The notes: generated by a model not told the origin, from the letters alone. Positions 1 to 5,153 are shown, numbered from the stretch's first letter. The stretch is DNA of 5,153 bases from Promethearchaeota archaeon (GCA_016839865.1 JAEOTN010000170.1:1-5153), one strand, 5' to 3'. Numbers and translations: made by a program.

Positions 1-67
1 GTCCAATAGGTGGTCCAGCAGATGCTTTTCCACCATCAACCAAAGCTTCGACGTTAATTTTTGCCAA
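1..67 (-). CDS. rpl11: Ribosomal protein uL11 (L11), N-terminal fragment, archaeal type
   Basis: Only the first 22 codons are inside the window; the gene continues past base 1. The reading is M-A-K-I-N-V-E-A-L-V-D-G-G-K-A-S-A-G-P-P-I-G. The G-G-K-A-x-x-G-P-P-[IL]-G block is the hallmark of the uL11 N-terminal domain, and the short beta strand before it is the archaeal/eukaryotic form; bacterial uL11 has a longer strand and ends in A-P-P-V-G. uL11 forms the GTPase-associated stalk base of the large subunit with 23S rRNA helices 43/44. The start must be TTG (65-67): the frame is open upstream only to a TAG at 184-186, and it holds no ATG, GTG or other TTG. A GGAGA lies 10 nt upstream. In archaea uL11 is often followed by uL1, uL10 and P1/L12 genes, which would lie outside the left edge (not seen). 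Confidence in the identity is high despite the short length. Confidence 0.88.
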   Translation of the reverse strand, partial: MAKINVEALVDGGKASAGPPIG

Positions 68-77
68 CTTATTTCTG

Positions 78-82
78 TCTCC
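78..82 (-). promoter_or_regulatory. Shine-Dalgarno sequence deciding the uL11 TTG start
   Basis: On the minus strand GGAGA sits 10 nt before the TTG codon. It is the only good ribosome-binding site in this frame, and no ATG or GTG is available in frame, so it supports the rare TTG start. Confidence 0.6.
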
Positions 83-173
83 AAAGGTTTTGAAGTTCTT
101 AGCGAAATGGGGAAAAACTCTTCAATAATTGATTCACACGACCGTTTAAATCGAGAATCGTAATCTTTACTAA

Positions 174-181
174 TTGTATAT
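174..181 (-). promoter_or_regulatory. Candidate TATA box for uL11
   Basis: ATATACAA on the minus strand resembles an archaeal TATA element. If used, transcription would begin near 150-155 and leave an untranslated leader of roughly 85 nt before the TTG. The whole 68-307 spacer is AT-rich and other TATA-like stretches exist (for example the minus strand of 282-293), so the choice is tentative. Confidence 0.3.
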
Positions 182-232
182 TCCTATTCGATTTACTAAA
201 TTCCTGACCGTTCAATCGAATCCGCTAAGCGT

Positions 233-259
233 ACTAATCCACTAGAATTAGGGATTAGT
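233..259. repeat. 11-bp inverted repeat with one bulge in the divergent uL11/membrane-protein spacer
   Basis: ACTAATCC (233-240) pairs perfectly with GGATTAGT (252-259). Inside, after a single unpaired A at 241, CTA (242-244) pairs with TAG (249-251), leaving a GAAT loop (245-248). A further T-G wobble at 232/260 is possible in RNA. The element ends about 10 bp before a TATA-like sequence at 269-276. It could be a dimeric regulator's operator or an RNA hairpin. No T-run follows on the plus strand, so it is not an intrinsic terminator. The shorter palindrome CGCTAAGCG (223-231) lies immediately to its left. Confidence 0.6.
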
Positions 260-268
260 GATGATCGG

Positions 269-276
269 TATAATGG
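269..276 (+). promoter_or_regulatory. Candidate TATA element for the YhhN-like gene
   Basis: TATAATGG lies 32-39 bp before the ATG at 308, which would place transcription initiation near 295-300. A second AT-rich candidate, AAATAAAT (282-289), would give an almost leaderless message. A weak Shine-Dalgarno-like GGAAG at 295-299, 8 nt before the ATG, slightly favours a short leader only if initiation is at or upstream of it. Which element is used cannot be decided from sequence alone. Confidence 0.35.
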
Positions 277-307
277 AATCCAAATAAATTTTTCGGAAGA
301 ATCAATC

Positions 308-1120
308 ATGACTAAGAATCGAAAACTAATTCTAACTATTATCATTGCACTCCCAATTTTAGCCTTGCTAAATAGTATATTTTTTCAAATATACTTTGGT
401 ATAACAGAAACTCACCTAGAAATAAACTGGATTGGCTGGATAGAAGATATTCTCATCACAATAGCTGCTTTTCTCTTTAGATATGCTTATGCTCCTGTAG
501 ATTTTGTGAGTGAATCCTTGCAGAATTCTGATATTATGGTAGAACAAAATAAAAGTCCTAAATCTCAGTTGAAACCTTATCGGTTCCTTAATATCATGCC
601 GTATGCAATGCTTGTTGGGACAATTGCTTCAGTTGCTATTCAATTCAATTTTCTAGCCGGTATGGGAACCTATTTCATAATGCAGATATTACTAATTGTT
701 GCATATTCTGGAATCATTCACTTGAATTTCAAGATTTTATTTTCAAAATCCCTTAAATGGTGGACAGTGGCGGCTGTTGGAGGATGGATTGTGTATCTAG
801 CGATAGTATTCCCATTATTAATATTACCTGGATTAGAAGGATTGATGTTAATTTTTGTACCACTCTATGTTCTCTCCTTGATTGTGATGTGTATCATTGC
901 ATTTCTGCAGTTACCGTATCGAAAAAGAACATTAGGGATGCGAATTGCACTAGCGTTAGGAGCAGCAAGTTTTGTAATCTCTGATACTATTATTGGATAC
1001 ACTGTGTTCGTTAATGAAACTCATCCTATAGCAGCATTGATTCATCCCACATGGATACTAGCTATTGTTTTAATTTCGACTGCTATCCTCTTTCAAACAC
1101 GTATGCGTAAAAGTGACTGA
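308..1120 (+). CDS. Multi-pass membrane protein, divergent YhhN/TMEM86 (lysoplasmalogenase) family
   Basis: This 270-residue protein is almost entirely hydrophobic, with about eight predicted spans: roughly 7-30, 44-60, 95-113, 117-138, 151-170, 174-201, 212-234 and 245-264. The family match rests on the C-terminal half. L-x-L-G-A-A-S-F-V-I-S-D-T (215-227) resembles the YhhN G-A-x-x-F-x-x-S-D motif, and P-L-Y-V-L-S-L-I-V-M (185-194) resembles the family's V-x-x-Y span. A G-M-G-T-Y-F-I-M-Q segment (118-126) fits the family's earlier helix. Characterised YhhN/TMEM86 proteins hydrolyse the vinyl-ether bond of lysoplasmalogens in the membrane. Here the first conserved acidic position, the Gly-Asp of the earlier helix, appears to be replaced by uncharged residues near 104-110, so catalysis is uncertain. 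The N-terminal loop at 68-92 is longer and more polar than usual. It is divergent from uL11 and convergent with the nucleotidyltransferase, so probably monocistronic. Family membership is moderately supported; the substrate is unknown. Confidence 0.6.
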   Translation: MTKNRKLILTIIIALPILALLNSIFFQIYFGITETHLEINWIGWIEDILITIAAFLFRYAYAPVDFVSESLQNSDIMVEQNKSPKSQLKPYRFLNIMPYAMLVGTIASVAIQFNFLAGMGTYFIMQILLIVAYSGIIHLNFKILFSKSLKWWTVAAVGGWIVYLAIVFPLLILPGLEGLMLIFVPLYVLSLIVMCIIAFLQLPYRKRTLGMRIALALGAASFVISDTIIGYTVFVNETHPIAALIHPTWILAIVLISTAILFQTRMRKSD

Positions 1121-1153
1121 AGCAAAAAAGTGAGTATTAATTCAATGAAAAAT
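1121..1153 (-). terminator. U-rich termination region of the nucleotidyltransferase gene
   Basis: On the minus strand, directly after the TGA, come ATTTTTC and then CTTTTTTGC within 33 bp. Archaeal RNA polymerase stops at such oligo-U tracts without needing a hairpin. The next gene on this side ends at 1120 in the opposite direction. Confidence 0.5.
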
Positions 1154-1618
1154 TCATTTTTTCTTACGTTCTTTTATTTTCTTTACTAAATCTGAACTGG
1201 ATTGTGCCTTATCTCCTCCAGCTCCTGTAATTATTTCACAACCCACCTTTTCACATGTATCCCATTCAGGAATGTTTTCTTTTGCATTTCTATCTCCTCC
1301 CTTGATGAAACTCGTGGGTTGTAAATATTCAATAATTTCATCTACTGTATCGAATTCAGAGTTAAAAATAACCGTATAATCTACTCCTCTAATATTATCA
1401 ACTATATAGGCTCGTTCTTCTGAATCCATAAACTTATATCCTTTTTTCCGCATTAAGAATGAATCCCCGTTGACTACTGCAACAAGACAAGGTGTTAAGC
1501 TCGCCGCTGCAAGGATATAATCAACATGGCCCTTGTGTACAGGATCGAATCCTCCAGAAATCATCCCAAATTCTGTGTCTTTTAATATTTCTTTCAATTC
1601 TTCCATTGATTTGATCAT
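1154..1618 (-). CDS. HxGH-motif nucleotidyltransferase, RfaE2/cytidylyltransferase-like
   Basis: The protein is 154 residues, the size of a single-domain adenylyl/cytidylyltransferase. The nucleotide-binding signature is S-G-G-F-D-P-V-H-K-G-H (21-31), with the HxGH histidines at 28 and 31. Later landmarks are R-K-K-G-Y-K-F (57-63), S-E-E-R-A-Y-I-V (66-73), V-D-Y-T-V-I-F (79-85), F-I-K-G-G-D-R (104-110) and S-S-S-D-L-V-K-K-I (140-148). The order E-R-A, V-D-x-x-V-x-F, K-G-G-D and S-x-x-x-x-x-K-I follows the RfaE2/HldE-C (heptose 1-phosphate adenylyltransferase) pattern better than archaeal RibL FAD synthetase or glycerol-3-phosphate cytidylyltransferase. The family joins a sugar- or polyol-phosphate to NTP with release of pyrophosphate in the cytosol. 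The true substrate is not evident, and no kinase or heptose-pathway partner is beside it. The basic tail ends in K-K-K. The chosen start (ATG 1616-1618) has a TATA-like element about 25 bp upstream; Met5 is an alternative start. Confidence 0.82.
   Translation of the reverse strand: MIKSMEELKEILKDTEFGMISGGFDPVHKGHVDYILAAASLTPCLVAVVNGDSFLMRKKGYKFMDSEERAYIVDNIRGVDYTVIFNSEFDTVDEIIEYLQPTSFIKGGDRNAKENIPEWDTCEKVGCEIITGAGGDKAQSSSDLVKKIKERKKK
1157..1184 (+). terminator. U-rich termination region of the YhhN-like gene
   Basis: The plus strand carries T6 and then repeated T3-T4 runs across 28 bases, starting 36 nt after the membrane-protein stop and overlapping the 3' end of the opposing gene. GAAAAA (1147-1152) and TTTTTTC (1157-1163) can form a weak AU hairpin around the opposing stop codon. 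With the minus-strand tract this makes a compact bidirectional terminator. Confidence 0.45.
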
Positions 1619-1639
1619 ATTACCATTCTCGTCATTTGA

Positions 1640-1647
1640 TACTTAAA
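1640..1647 (-). promoter_or_regulatory. Candidate TATA box for the nucleotidyltransferase gene
   Basis: TTTAAGTA on the minus strand is centred about 25 bp before the ATG, which predicts a leaderless or nearly leaderless transcript; no convincing Shine-Dalgarno is present. The element lies inside a 6-bp inverted repeat, TCATTT (1632-1637) and AAATGA (1645-1650), that could bind a regulator. Confidence 0.4.
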
Positions 1648-1712
1648 TGATCTTTAGTGGTGTTCCCCTTAATTCTTCCTAATATTCATTTCATAGCTGG
1701 TGTGGAATTAAC

Positions 1713-1723
1713 CAAAAATATTT
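1713..1723 (+). promoter_or_regulatory. Candidate TATA region for gpmI
   Basis: CAAAAATATTT lies about 32 bp before the gpmI ATG at 1751, with AATTAAC just upstream in the BRE position. Initiation would be near 1743-1748, giving a leader of only a few bases, which agrees with the absence of any Shine-Dalgarno before this start. Confidence 0.4.
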
Positions 1724-1750
1724 CAAGTTCAGATTCCAATTTAGCTCAAG

Positions 1751-3427
1751 ATGGATTACACTCTCGAAAGACTCAGATCCTTTTCTGGTCGAGAAGGACC
1801 TCTACTTCTTATTGTAATGGATGGGTTGGGAATCGGAAAAAAAGATAAGGGAGATGCGGTGTTTTTAGCAGATCCTCCTAACATTCAACGTTTGGAGAAA
1901 GAATGTAAAGAAAAAGCACTCTACCGTTCTATTTTTGCACATGGACCCCATGTAGGATTACCTTCAGAAAAAGACATGGGAAACAGCGAAGTTGGACATA
2001 ATGCAATTGGATCTGGTCAAATCTTCAATCAAGGAGCAAAACTCGTAGATCAAGATATAAAAACTAGAAGAATGTTCCAAACTGATGTATGGAAGAAATT
2101 AACCAATGCAGTTAGAAATACCGAAAATTCCGTACATCTTATAGGTTTACTTTCAGATGGTAACGTACATAGTCATATTCATCAATTGTATGGAATTCTT
2201 GACGGATTAGTGCATTCGGGTGTAAAAAATGTTAGATTACATCCACTATTAGATGGTCGAGATGTTCCTGCAAAATCAGCACTGAATTTCATTCGTCCTT
2301 TAGAAAATAAATTGAAACTTATCCATGAAGAACACCAGTATGATTATCGGATTGCTTCTGGGGGGGGTCGTATGTATGTTACCATGGATAGATATGAATC
2401 TGACTGGAAAGTAGTGAAACGTGGATGGCATACTCACGTTTTAGGAATGATTGATGAAGCGGACTTCGTTAATGGATACAAAGGATATTATAAAAATGCA
2501 GAAGAAGCAATTACTCATGGACGAGAATGCTTTCCAGAAACTAATGATCAAACTGCTCCTCCCTTTGTGATTGTAGATGATGAGGGGAAGCCAATAGGTA
2601 AAATTGTTGATGGAGATGTGGTGATTAATTTCAATTTCCGTGGAGATCGTGCAATTCAAATTTCTAAAGCCTTTGAGATGGATGAATTCGATAAATTCGA
2701 TCGGTTGACTCATCCGAGAGTAGAGTATGCAGGATTGCTGGAATACGATGATGAGGCACATATTCCACGTCAATATCTTGTTCCTCCACCTGACATCCAA
2801 CATACACTCAGCGATTTTTTGTGTGCTCAGAATATCCCCCAATTTGCTATTGCAGAGACTCATAAGTATGGGCACGTTACTTATTTCTGGAATGGAAATA
2901 GAACCGGATATGTTTGTTCTGATTCTGAAGAATATGTTGAAATTAAATCAGATCCCAGTGAAACAATTCCAGAACACCCGAAAATGAAAGCATATGAAGT
3001 GTTAGCAAAAACTCTGGAAGTGTTAAATACTACGAAATTTAAATTTGTCAGAGTAAATTTTGCGAATCCCGATATGGTTGGACACACAGGATTAATAGAA
3101 CCGACAGTGACTGCTGTAAAATTGGTAGATGATTGTGTAGCAAGACTGGTAGAACGGGTAAATGAGTTAAACGGAATAACTATCATTACTGCAGATCACG
3201 GAAATGCAGAAGAAATGCTTCAAAAGGATGGAACAACTCCAAAAACTGCTCATACAACAAACAAAGTAGGATTTTGGATTGTGGATAAAAACTGGGATGG
3301 TGAATACAAGATAAATTTTGAGATGGAAGATGCAGGACTTTCCAATATTGCTGCAACACTAATCAACTTACTTGGGTATAAAGCAACTGAAATTTATCGA
3401 AAGAGAATGATCCGTTTCCGAGAATAA
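1751..3427 (+). CDS. gpmI: 2,3-bisphosphoglycerate-independent phosphoglycerate mutase (iPGM), long form
   Basis: This cytosolic enzyme interconverts 3-phosphoglycerate and 2-phosphoglycerate through a phosphoserine and two divalent metals. At 558 residues it is complete and slightly longer than most bacterial iPGMs (about 510-550). By family comparison the metal ligands are D24 (M-D-G, 23-25), nucleophile S79 (G-N-S-E-V-G-H, 77-83), D441 and H445 (D-M-V-G-H, 441-445), D482 and H483 (A-D-H-G-N, 481-485) and H501 (T-A-H-T-T, 499-503). Substrate-binding motifs are also intact: D-G-R-D-V-P (168-173), M-D-R-Y-E (212-216), N-F-R-G-D-R (295-300) and K372 in H-K-Y-G-H-V-T-Y-F-W (371-380). The phosphatase half is split around the inserted transferase domain, as normal. 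The start is the first ATG after an in-frame TAG (1742-1744), and its N-terminus aligns with family starts. Many archaea use the distantly related ApgM instead, so a GpmI here is notable. Divergent from the nucleotidyltransferase. Confidence 0.96.
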   Translation: MDYTLERLRSFSGREGPLLLIVMDGLGIGKKDKGDAVFLADPPNIQRLEKECKEKALYRSIFAHGPHVGLPSEKDMGNSEVGHNAIGSGQIFNQGAKLVDQDIKTRRMFQTDVWKKLTNAVRNTENSVHLIGLLSDGNVHSHIHQLYGILDGLVHSGVKNVRLHPLLDGRDVPAKSALNFIRPLENKLKLIHEEHQYDYRIASGGGRMYVTMDRYESDWKVVKRGWHTHVLGMIDEADFVNGYKGYYKNAEEAITHGRECFPETNDQTAPPFVIVDDEGKPIGKIVDGDVVINFNFRGDRAIQISKAFEMDEFDKFDRLTHPRVEYAGLLEYDDEAHIPRQYLVPPPDIQHTLSDFLCAQNIPQFAIAETHKYGHVTYFWNGNRTGYVCSDSEEYVEIKSDPSETIPEHPKMKAYEVLAKTLEVLNTTKFKFVRVNFANPDMVGHTGLIEPTVTAVKLVDDCVARLVERVNELNGITIITADHGNAEEMLQKDGTTPKTAHTTNKVGFWIVDKNWDGEYKINFEMEDAGLSNIAATLINLLGYKATEIYRKRMIRFRE

Positions 3428-3440
3428 TTCTTTTTTTTTC
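3428..3440 (+). terminator. Oligo-T terminator after gpmI
   Basis: A run of nine T (3431-3439) begins 4 nt after the gpmI stop and is followed by further T-rich sequence to about 3459. No hairpin precedes it, which is typical of archaeal U-tract termination. Confidence 0.55.
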
Positions 3441-3470
3441 CATTTAAGTTTATTATTTTCAGTTGTAGGT

Positions 3471-3533
3471 TAAATGCTTATATCTACCAGTTAAAGTAGA
3501 TTATTGATGGGCTAAAGTAGTATTATAAATCAT
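3471..3533 (+). repeat. Direct repeats at 21-bp spacing upstream of the MFS gene
   Basis: TAAAGTAG occurs at 3492-3499 and again at 3513-3520, exactly 21 bp apart, and each copy is followed by an ATTAT-type sequence. A weaker third unit begins with TAAA at 3471, again 21 bp earlier. Twenty-one bp is two helical turns, so the copies would face the same side of DNA. The last copy abuts the TATA box in the BRE position. Also present is the inverted repeat ATCTAC (3482-3487) / GTAGAT (3496-3501). Confidence 0.45.
3514..3530 (+). promoter_or_regulatory. BRE/TATA promoter of the MFS gene
   Basis: Purine-rich AAAGTAG (3514-3520) followed by TATTATAAAT (3521-3530) is a good archaeal BRE plus TATA pair. 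The ATG at 3552 lies about 25 bp beyond the TATA centre, exactly where transcription should start, so the message is predicted to be leaderless; no Shine-Dalgarno is seen. Confidence 0.6.
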
Positions 3534-3551
3534 TTTTGACAAACACCTCTT

Positions 3552-4913
3552 ATGTCATCAGAATCAGTTACACAAAATGGAACAACTGCAACGAAAACAA
3601 CTCAATTCCATTTTGTTATGTTTTGGATTGGGCAATTGTTTTCACTATTTGGTTCCTCAGTTGTAGGGTTCTCAATATTTATTTACTTAACAGAAATCAC
3701 TGAAGGGGTCGATTATCAAGGCACACTTTTCTCTACTATTTCTGCTGTAGTCGCACTCCCATTCACTTTAATCTTATTTGTAAGTGGTCCAATCATTGAT
3801 AGGTATGATCGAAAGAAAATCATAATTATTGCTGATAGTGTTCAAGCCTTTGTAACCATGATACTTGCATTCTTATTCATCTCTGGAGTCCTAACTGATG
3901 ATACAGTGCAGTTAACAATATGGGTTAGCGCTGGAATGTTCCTAATTCGAAATGTAGCTCAAGGATTACATGGTCCGGCTTTCCAGGCAATTATCCCTTT
4001 AATGATAAAAAAAGAGAACATTTCCCGATTCAACTCAATTAGCATGTTTGTAACCAGCGCAGTTCAAATAGCTGGTCCAATTTTTGCAGGATTTCTCATT
4101 GGTTTAGGGATGAACTTCAAGACTATGTTATGGATTGATGTTGGCACCTTTGCAATTGCACTAATTCCTACATTATTAATCAAGATTCCTCCTCCAAAAC
4201 CAAAAACTGAAGCGGAACCTGAGAAAAAGCCTTCATATCGAGAGGAATTCAAAGACGGATTTAGAACAATTTGGGCTATTCGAGGAATGCCTGCATTATT
4301 CATAGTTGTTATCGTATTAAATACATTAACTGCACCCTACAACGTATTGGCACCAATTTTTTGGAGTAGAATCGGTGGTGAGAATTTCTATACCCTGATG
4401 AGTTACAATGGGATCTTCTTCAATATTGCTGTCTTATTAGGAGGAGCATTTATGATGATAAGGAAACAATGGAAACGAAAATCATTATTGATAATCGCAT
4501 CTCAGTATTTGAGCATTATTGCATGGTTCTTAATAGCTTTAGCAGGATTCGGGTTTCCATTCTGGTTTGTTTATATAGCTGCATCATTAACTGGTCTATA
4601 TGTAAGCATTTATGGTACGACATATAGAACTATTTTCCATGAAACTATTCCACCCGAAAAGCTCGGACGAGTATTTTCAGTTGATTTTGCAATATCCTTC
4701 TTCCTAGGACCGTTTGCTACACTAGCATCTGGTCCCTTAGCGGACTGGTTGGGTCTAGAAGAACTATATATGGGTATTGCGATTATTGCCATAGTATTTA
4801 TGACTTTGATGGTTATTTTTAGCAAATATCGATTAGTTGGAAAAGATACATTGGAAAAATCAATAGAACAAATTGAGATTAAAGAAATACCTGAAACTGC
4901 TGAGAAAGTTTAA
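3552..4913 (+). CDS. Major facilitator superfamily transporter, MFS_3/MefA-like efflux type
   Basis: The protein is 453 residues with twelve predicted spans in two six-helix halves (about 21-46, 58-80, 88-111, 120-140, 162-185, 190-210; then 246-268, 280-302, 309-331, 334-356, 374-398, 404-424), joined by a charged proline/lysine-rich cytoplasmic loop at 211-240. MFS motif A is clear between helices 2 and 3: G-P-I-I-D-R-Y-D-R-K-K (79-89). F-W-I-G-Q-L-F-S-L-F-G-S (24-35), G-P-A-F-Q-A-I-I-P (141-149), Q-I-A-G-P (172-176) and P-P-E-K-L-G-R-V-F-S (367-376) are typical of the branch that includes MefA macrolide and EntS enterobactin exporters. It is therefore probably a proton-coupled exporter in the cytoplasmic membrane, but the substrate cannot be read from sequence and neighbours give no clue. 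The soluble ends are a Ser/Thr/Gln-rich N-terminus (1-20) and an acidic C-terminus (430-453). It has its own promoter and downstream T-tract, so likely monocistronic. Confidence 0.88.
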   Translation: MSSESVTQNGTTATKTTQFHFVMFWIGQLFSLFGSSVVGFSIFIYLTEITEGVDYQGTLFSTISAVVALPFTLILFVSGPIIDRYDRKKIIIIADSVQAFVTMILAFLFISGVLTDDTVQLTIWVSAGMFLIRNVAQGLHGPAFQAIIPLMIKKENISRFNSISMFVTSAVQIAGPIFAGFLIGLGMNFKTMLWIDVGTFAIALIPTLLIKIPPPKPKTEAEPEKKPSYREEFKDGFRTIWAIRGMPALFIVVIVLNTLTAPYNVLAPIFWSRIGGENFYTLMSYNGIFFNIAVLLGGAFMMIRKQWKRKSLLIIASQYLSIIAWFLIALAGFGFPFWFVYIAASLTGLYVSIYGTTYRTIFHETIPPEKLGRVFSVDFAISFFLGPFATLASGPLADWLGLEELYMGIAIIAIVFMTLMVIFSKYRLVGKDTLEKSIEQIEIKEIPETAEKV

Positions 4914-4931
4914 ATAATTAATATATCTCAC

Positions 4932-4966
4932 TTTTTCTTATAAATTTTAAATTTTAATTATATTTT
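4932..4966 (+). terminator. T-rich termination region after the MFS gene
   Basis: Starting 18 nt after the stop, the plus strand has T5, T2 and then three T4 runs separated by A-rich spacers, up to 4966. This looks like an archaeal oligo-U terminator. The remaining bases up to 5058 hold only the promoter of the next gene; I see no small gene or structured RNA there. Confidence 0.45.
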
Positions 4967-4993
4967 CCTATCTGCACAGTATCCCCACACATA

Positions 4994-5010
4994 AGTGAAA
5001 CTATATATAG
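4994..5010 (+). promoter_or_regulatory. Strong BRE/TATA promoter of the flavodoxin-like gene
   Basis: AGTGAAA (4994-5000) followed by CTATATATAG (5001-5010) is the best archaeal promoter in the window. Initiation about 25 bp beyond the TATA centre would fall near 5030-5035, leaving a leader of about 25 nt that contains a modest Shine-Dalgarno-like CAGGT (5047-5051) 7 nt before the ATG. Confidence 0.65.
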
Positions 5011-5058
5011 TCATTAGAGTATCTATCTCTGTAACATTATCCTATTCAGGTCTTTTCA

Positions 5059-5153
5059 ATGCATATTGGAATTTTTTATTTCTCAGCAACTGGTGTTACT
5101 GATCTTATATCAAAACACATCGCCACAGTGTTAGAACGAGAAGGACATTCAAC
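5059..5153 (+). CDS. Flavodoxin-like protein, N-terminal fragment (possibly EFR1-type)
   Basis: Only 31 codons are present before the right edge. The start M-H-I-G-I-F-Y-F-S-A-T-G-V-T-D is a flavodoxin first beta strand followed by the phosphate-binding loop: F-S-A-T-G-V-T (residues 8-14) corresponds to the F-S-x-T-G-N-T loop that grips FMN phosphate. The amphipathic helix I-S-K-H-I-A-T-V-L-E (17-26) and E-G-H-S follow, as expected before strand 2. The F-S-x-T-G wording is common in the EFR1 flavodoxin-ferredoxin fusions of anaerobic archaea and clostridia, but the ferredoxin half would lie beyond the window, so a plain flavodoxin is equally possible. The expected role is FMN-dependent low-potential electron transfer in the cytosol. 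Val replaces the usual Asn in the loop. It is preceded by its own strong promoter rather than joined to the MFS gene. Confidence 0.75.
   Translation, partial: MHIGIFYFSATGVTDLISKHIATVLEREGHS

Noticed and set aside
3..128. Plus-strand open frame at the left edge, which could be read as the C-terminus of a dehydrogenase-like protein.
   Set aside because: It is the antisense of the uL11 start; the minus frame gives an unmistakable uL11 motif with a Shine-Dalgarno, whereas the plus frame has no recognisable motif.
233..259. The inverted repeat as an intrinsic terminator.
   Set aside because: No T-run follows on the plus strand, and no gene ends next to it on either strand.
1154..1618. Archaeal FAD synthetase RibL as the identity of the nucleotidyltransferase.
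   Set aside because: The K-G-G-D block, S-E-E-R-A and S-S-S-D-L-V-K-K-I ending follow the RfaE2-like pattern; RibL usually shows a different motif at the K-G-G-D position. Not fully excluded.
1657..1848. 63-codon plus-strand frame overlapping the gpmI start.
   Set aside because: It overlaps the conserved gpmI N-terminus in another frame and crosses the gpmI promoter candidate; the translation shows no motif.
2441..2875. 144-codon minus-strand open frame inside gpmI.
   Set aside because: It is fully antisense to conserved iPGM motifs and has Cys/Ile/Ser-rich low-information composition; no promoter or ribosome-binding site was found.
3552..4913. Calling the transporter an antibiotic-resistance (macrolide) efflux pump.
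   Set aside because: The MFS_3 resemblance gives only the fold and likely export direction; nothing in the sequence or context shows a drug substrate.
1..5153. Search for a CRISPR array, insertion sequence, tRNA, integrase site or defence cassette.
   Set aside because: No regularly spaced repeats beyond the short promoter repeats, no transposase, no terminal inverted repeats around a gene and no cloverleaf-like sequence were seen; codon use looks similar throughout.

Overview
The window looks like an ordinary piece of an AT-rich archaeal chromosome. The best evidence for Archaea is the start of a ribosomal protein uL11 gene running off the left edge on the minus strand; its 22 visible residues match the archaeal/eukaryotic form and not the bacterial one. 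Putative BRE/TATA elements lie about 20-50 bp before several starts, Shine-Dalgarno sequences are patchy or absent, and U-rich tracts follow most genes. Together with a bacterial/eukaryote-type phosphoglycerate mutase and a flavodoxin-like gene, this fits an Asgard-type (Heimdallarchaeia/Hodarchaeia-like) genome, but that lineage assignment is inference.

Layout, left to right. At 1-67 (minus) is the 5' end of uL11, starting at TTG. At 68-307 is a divergent intergenic region with a clean 11-bp bulged inverted repeat (233-259). At 308-1120 (plus) is a multi-spanning membrane protein that resembles the YhhN/TMEM86 (lysoplasmalogenase) family. It converges on 1154-1618 (minus), a small HxGH nucleotidyltransferase of the RfaE2/cytidylyltransferase-like type. 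A 132-bp divergent spacer follows, then 1751-3427 (plus), a complete cofactor-independent phosphoglycerate mutase (gpmI) with all catalytic residues. A T9 tract and a spacer with 21-bp-spaced direct repeats lead to 3552-4913 (plus), a 12-TM major facilitator of the MFS_3/MefA-like type. At 5059-5153 (plus) is the start of a flavodoxin-like protein behind a strong TATA box; it runs off the right edge.

The genes do not form an obvious operon. Every neighbouring pair is either in opposite orientation or separated by a T-rich tract and its own promoter candidate, so they are probably transcribed singly. GpmI supplies the 3-PG to 2-PG step of glycolysis/gluconeogenesis; the other genes serve translation, membrane-lipid or transport functions, nucleotide-activated metabolite synthesis and redox chemistry. 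I see no mobile element, CRISPR array, tRNA, rRNA or defence system. The more unusual points are the long-form GpmI in an archaeal setting, a YhhN-like protein in an organism expected to have ether lipids, and the repeat structures in two promoter regions.
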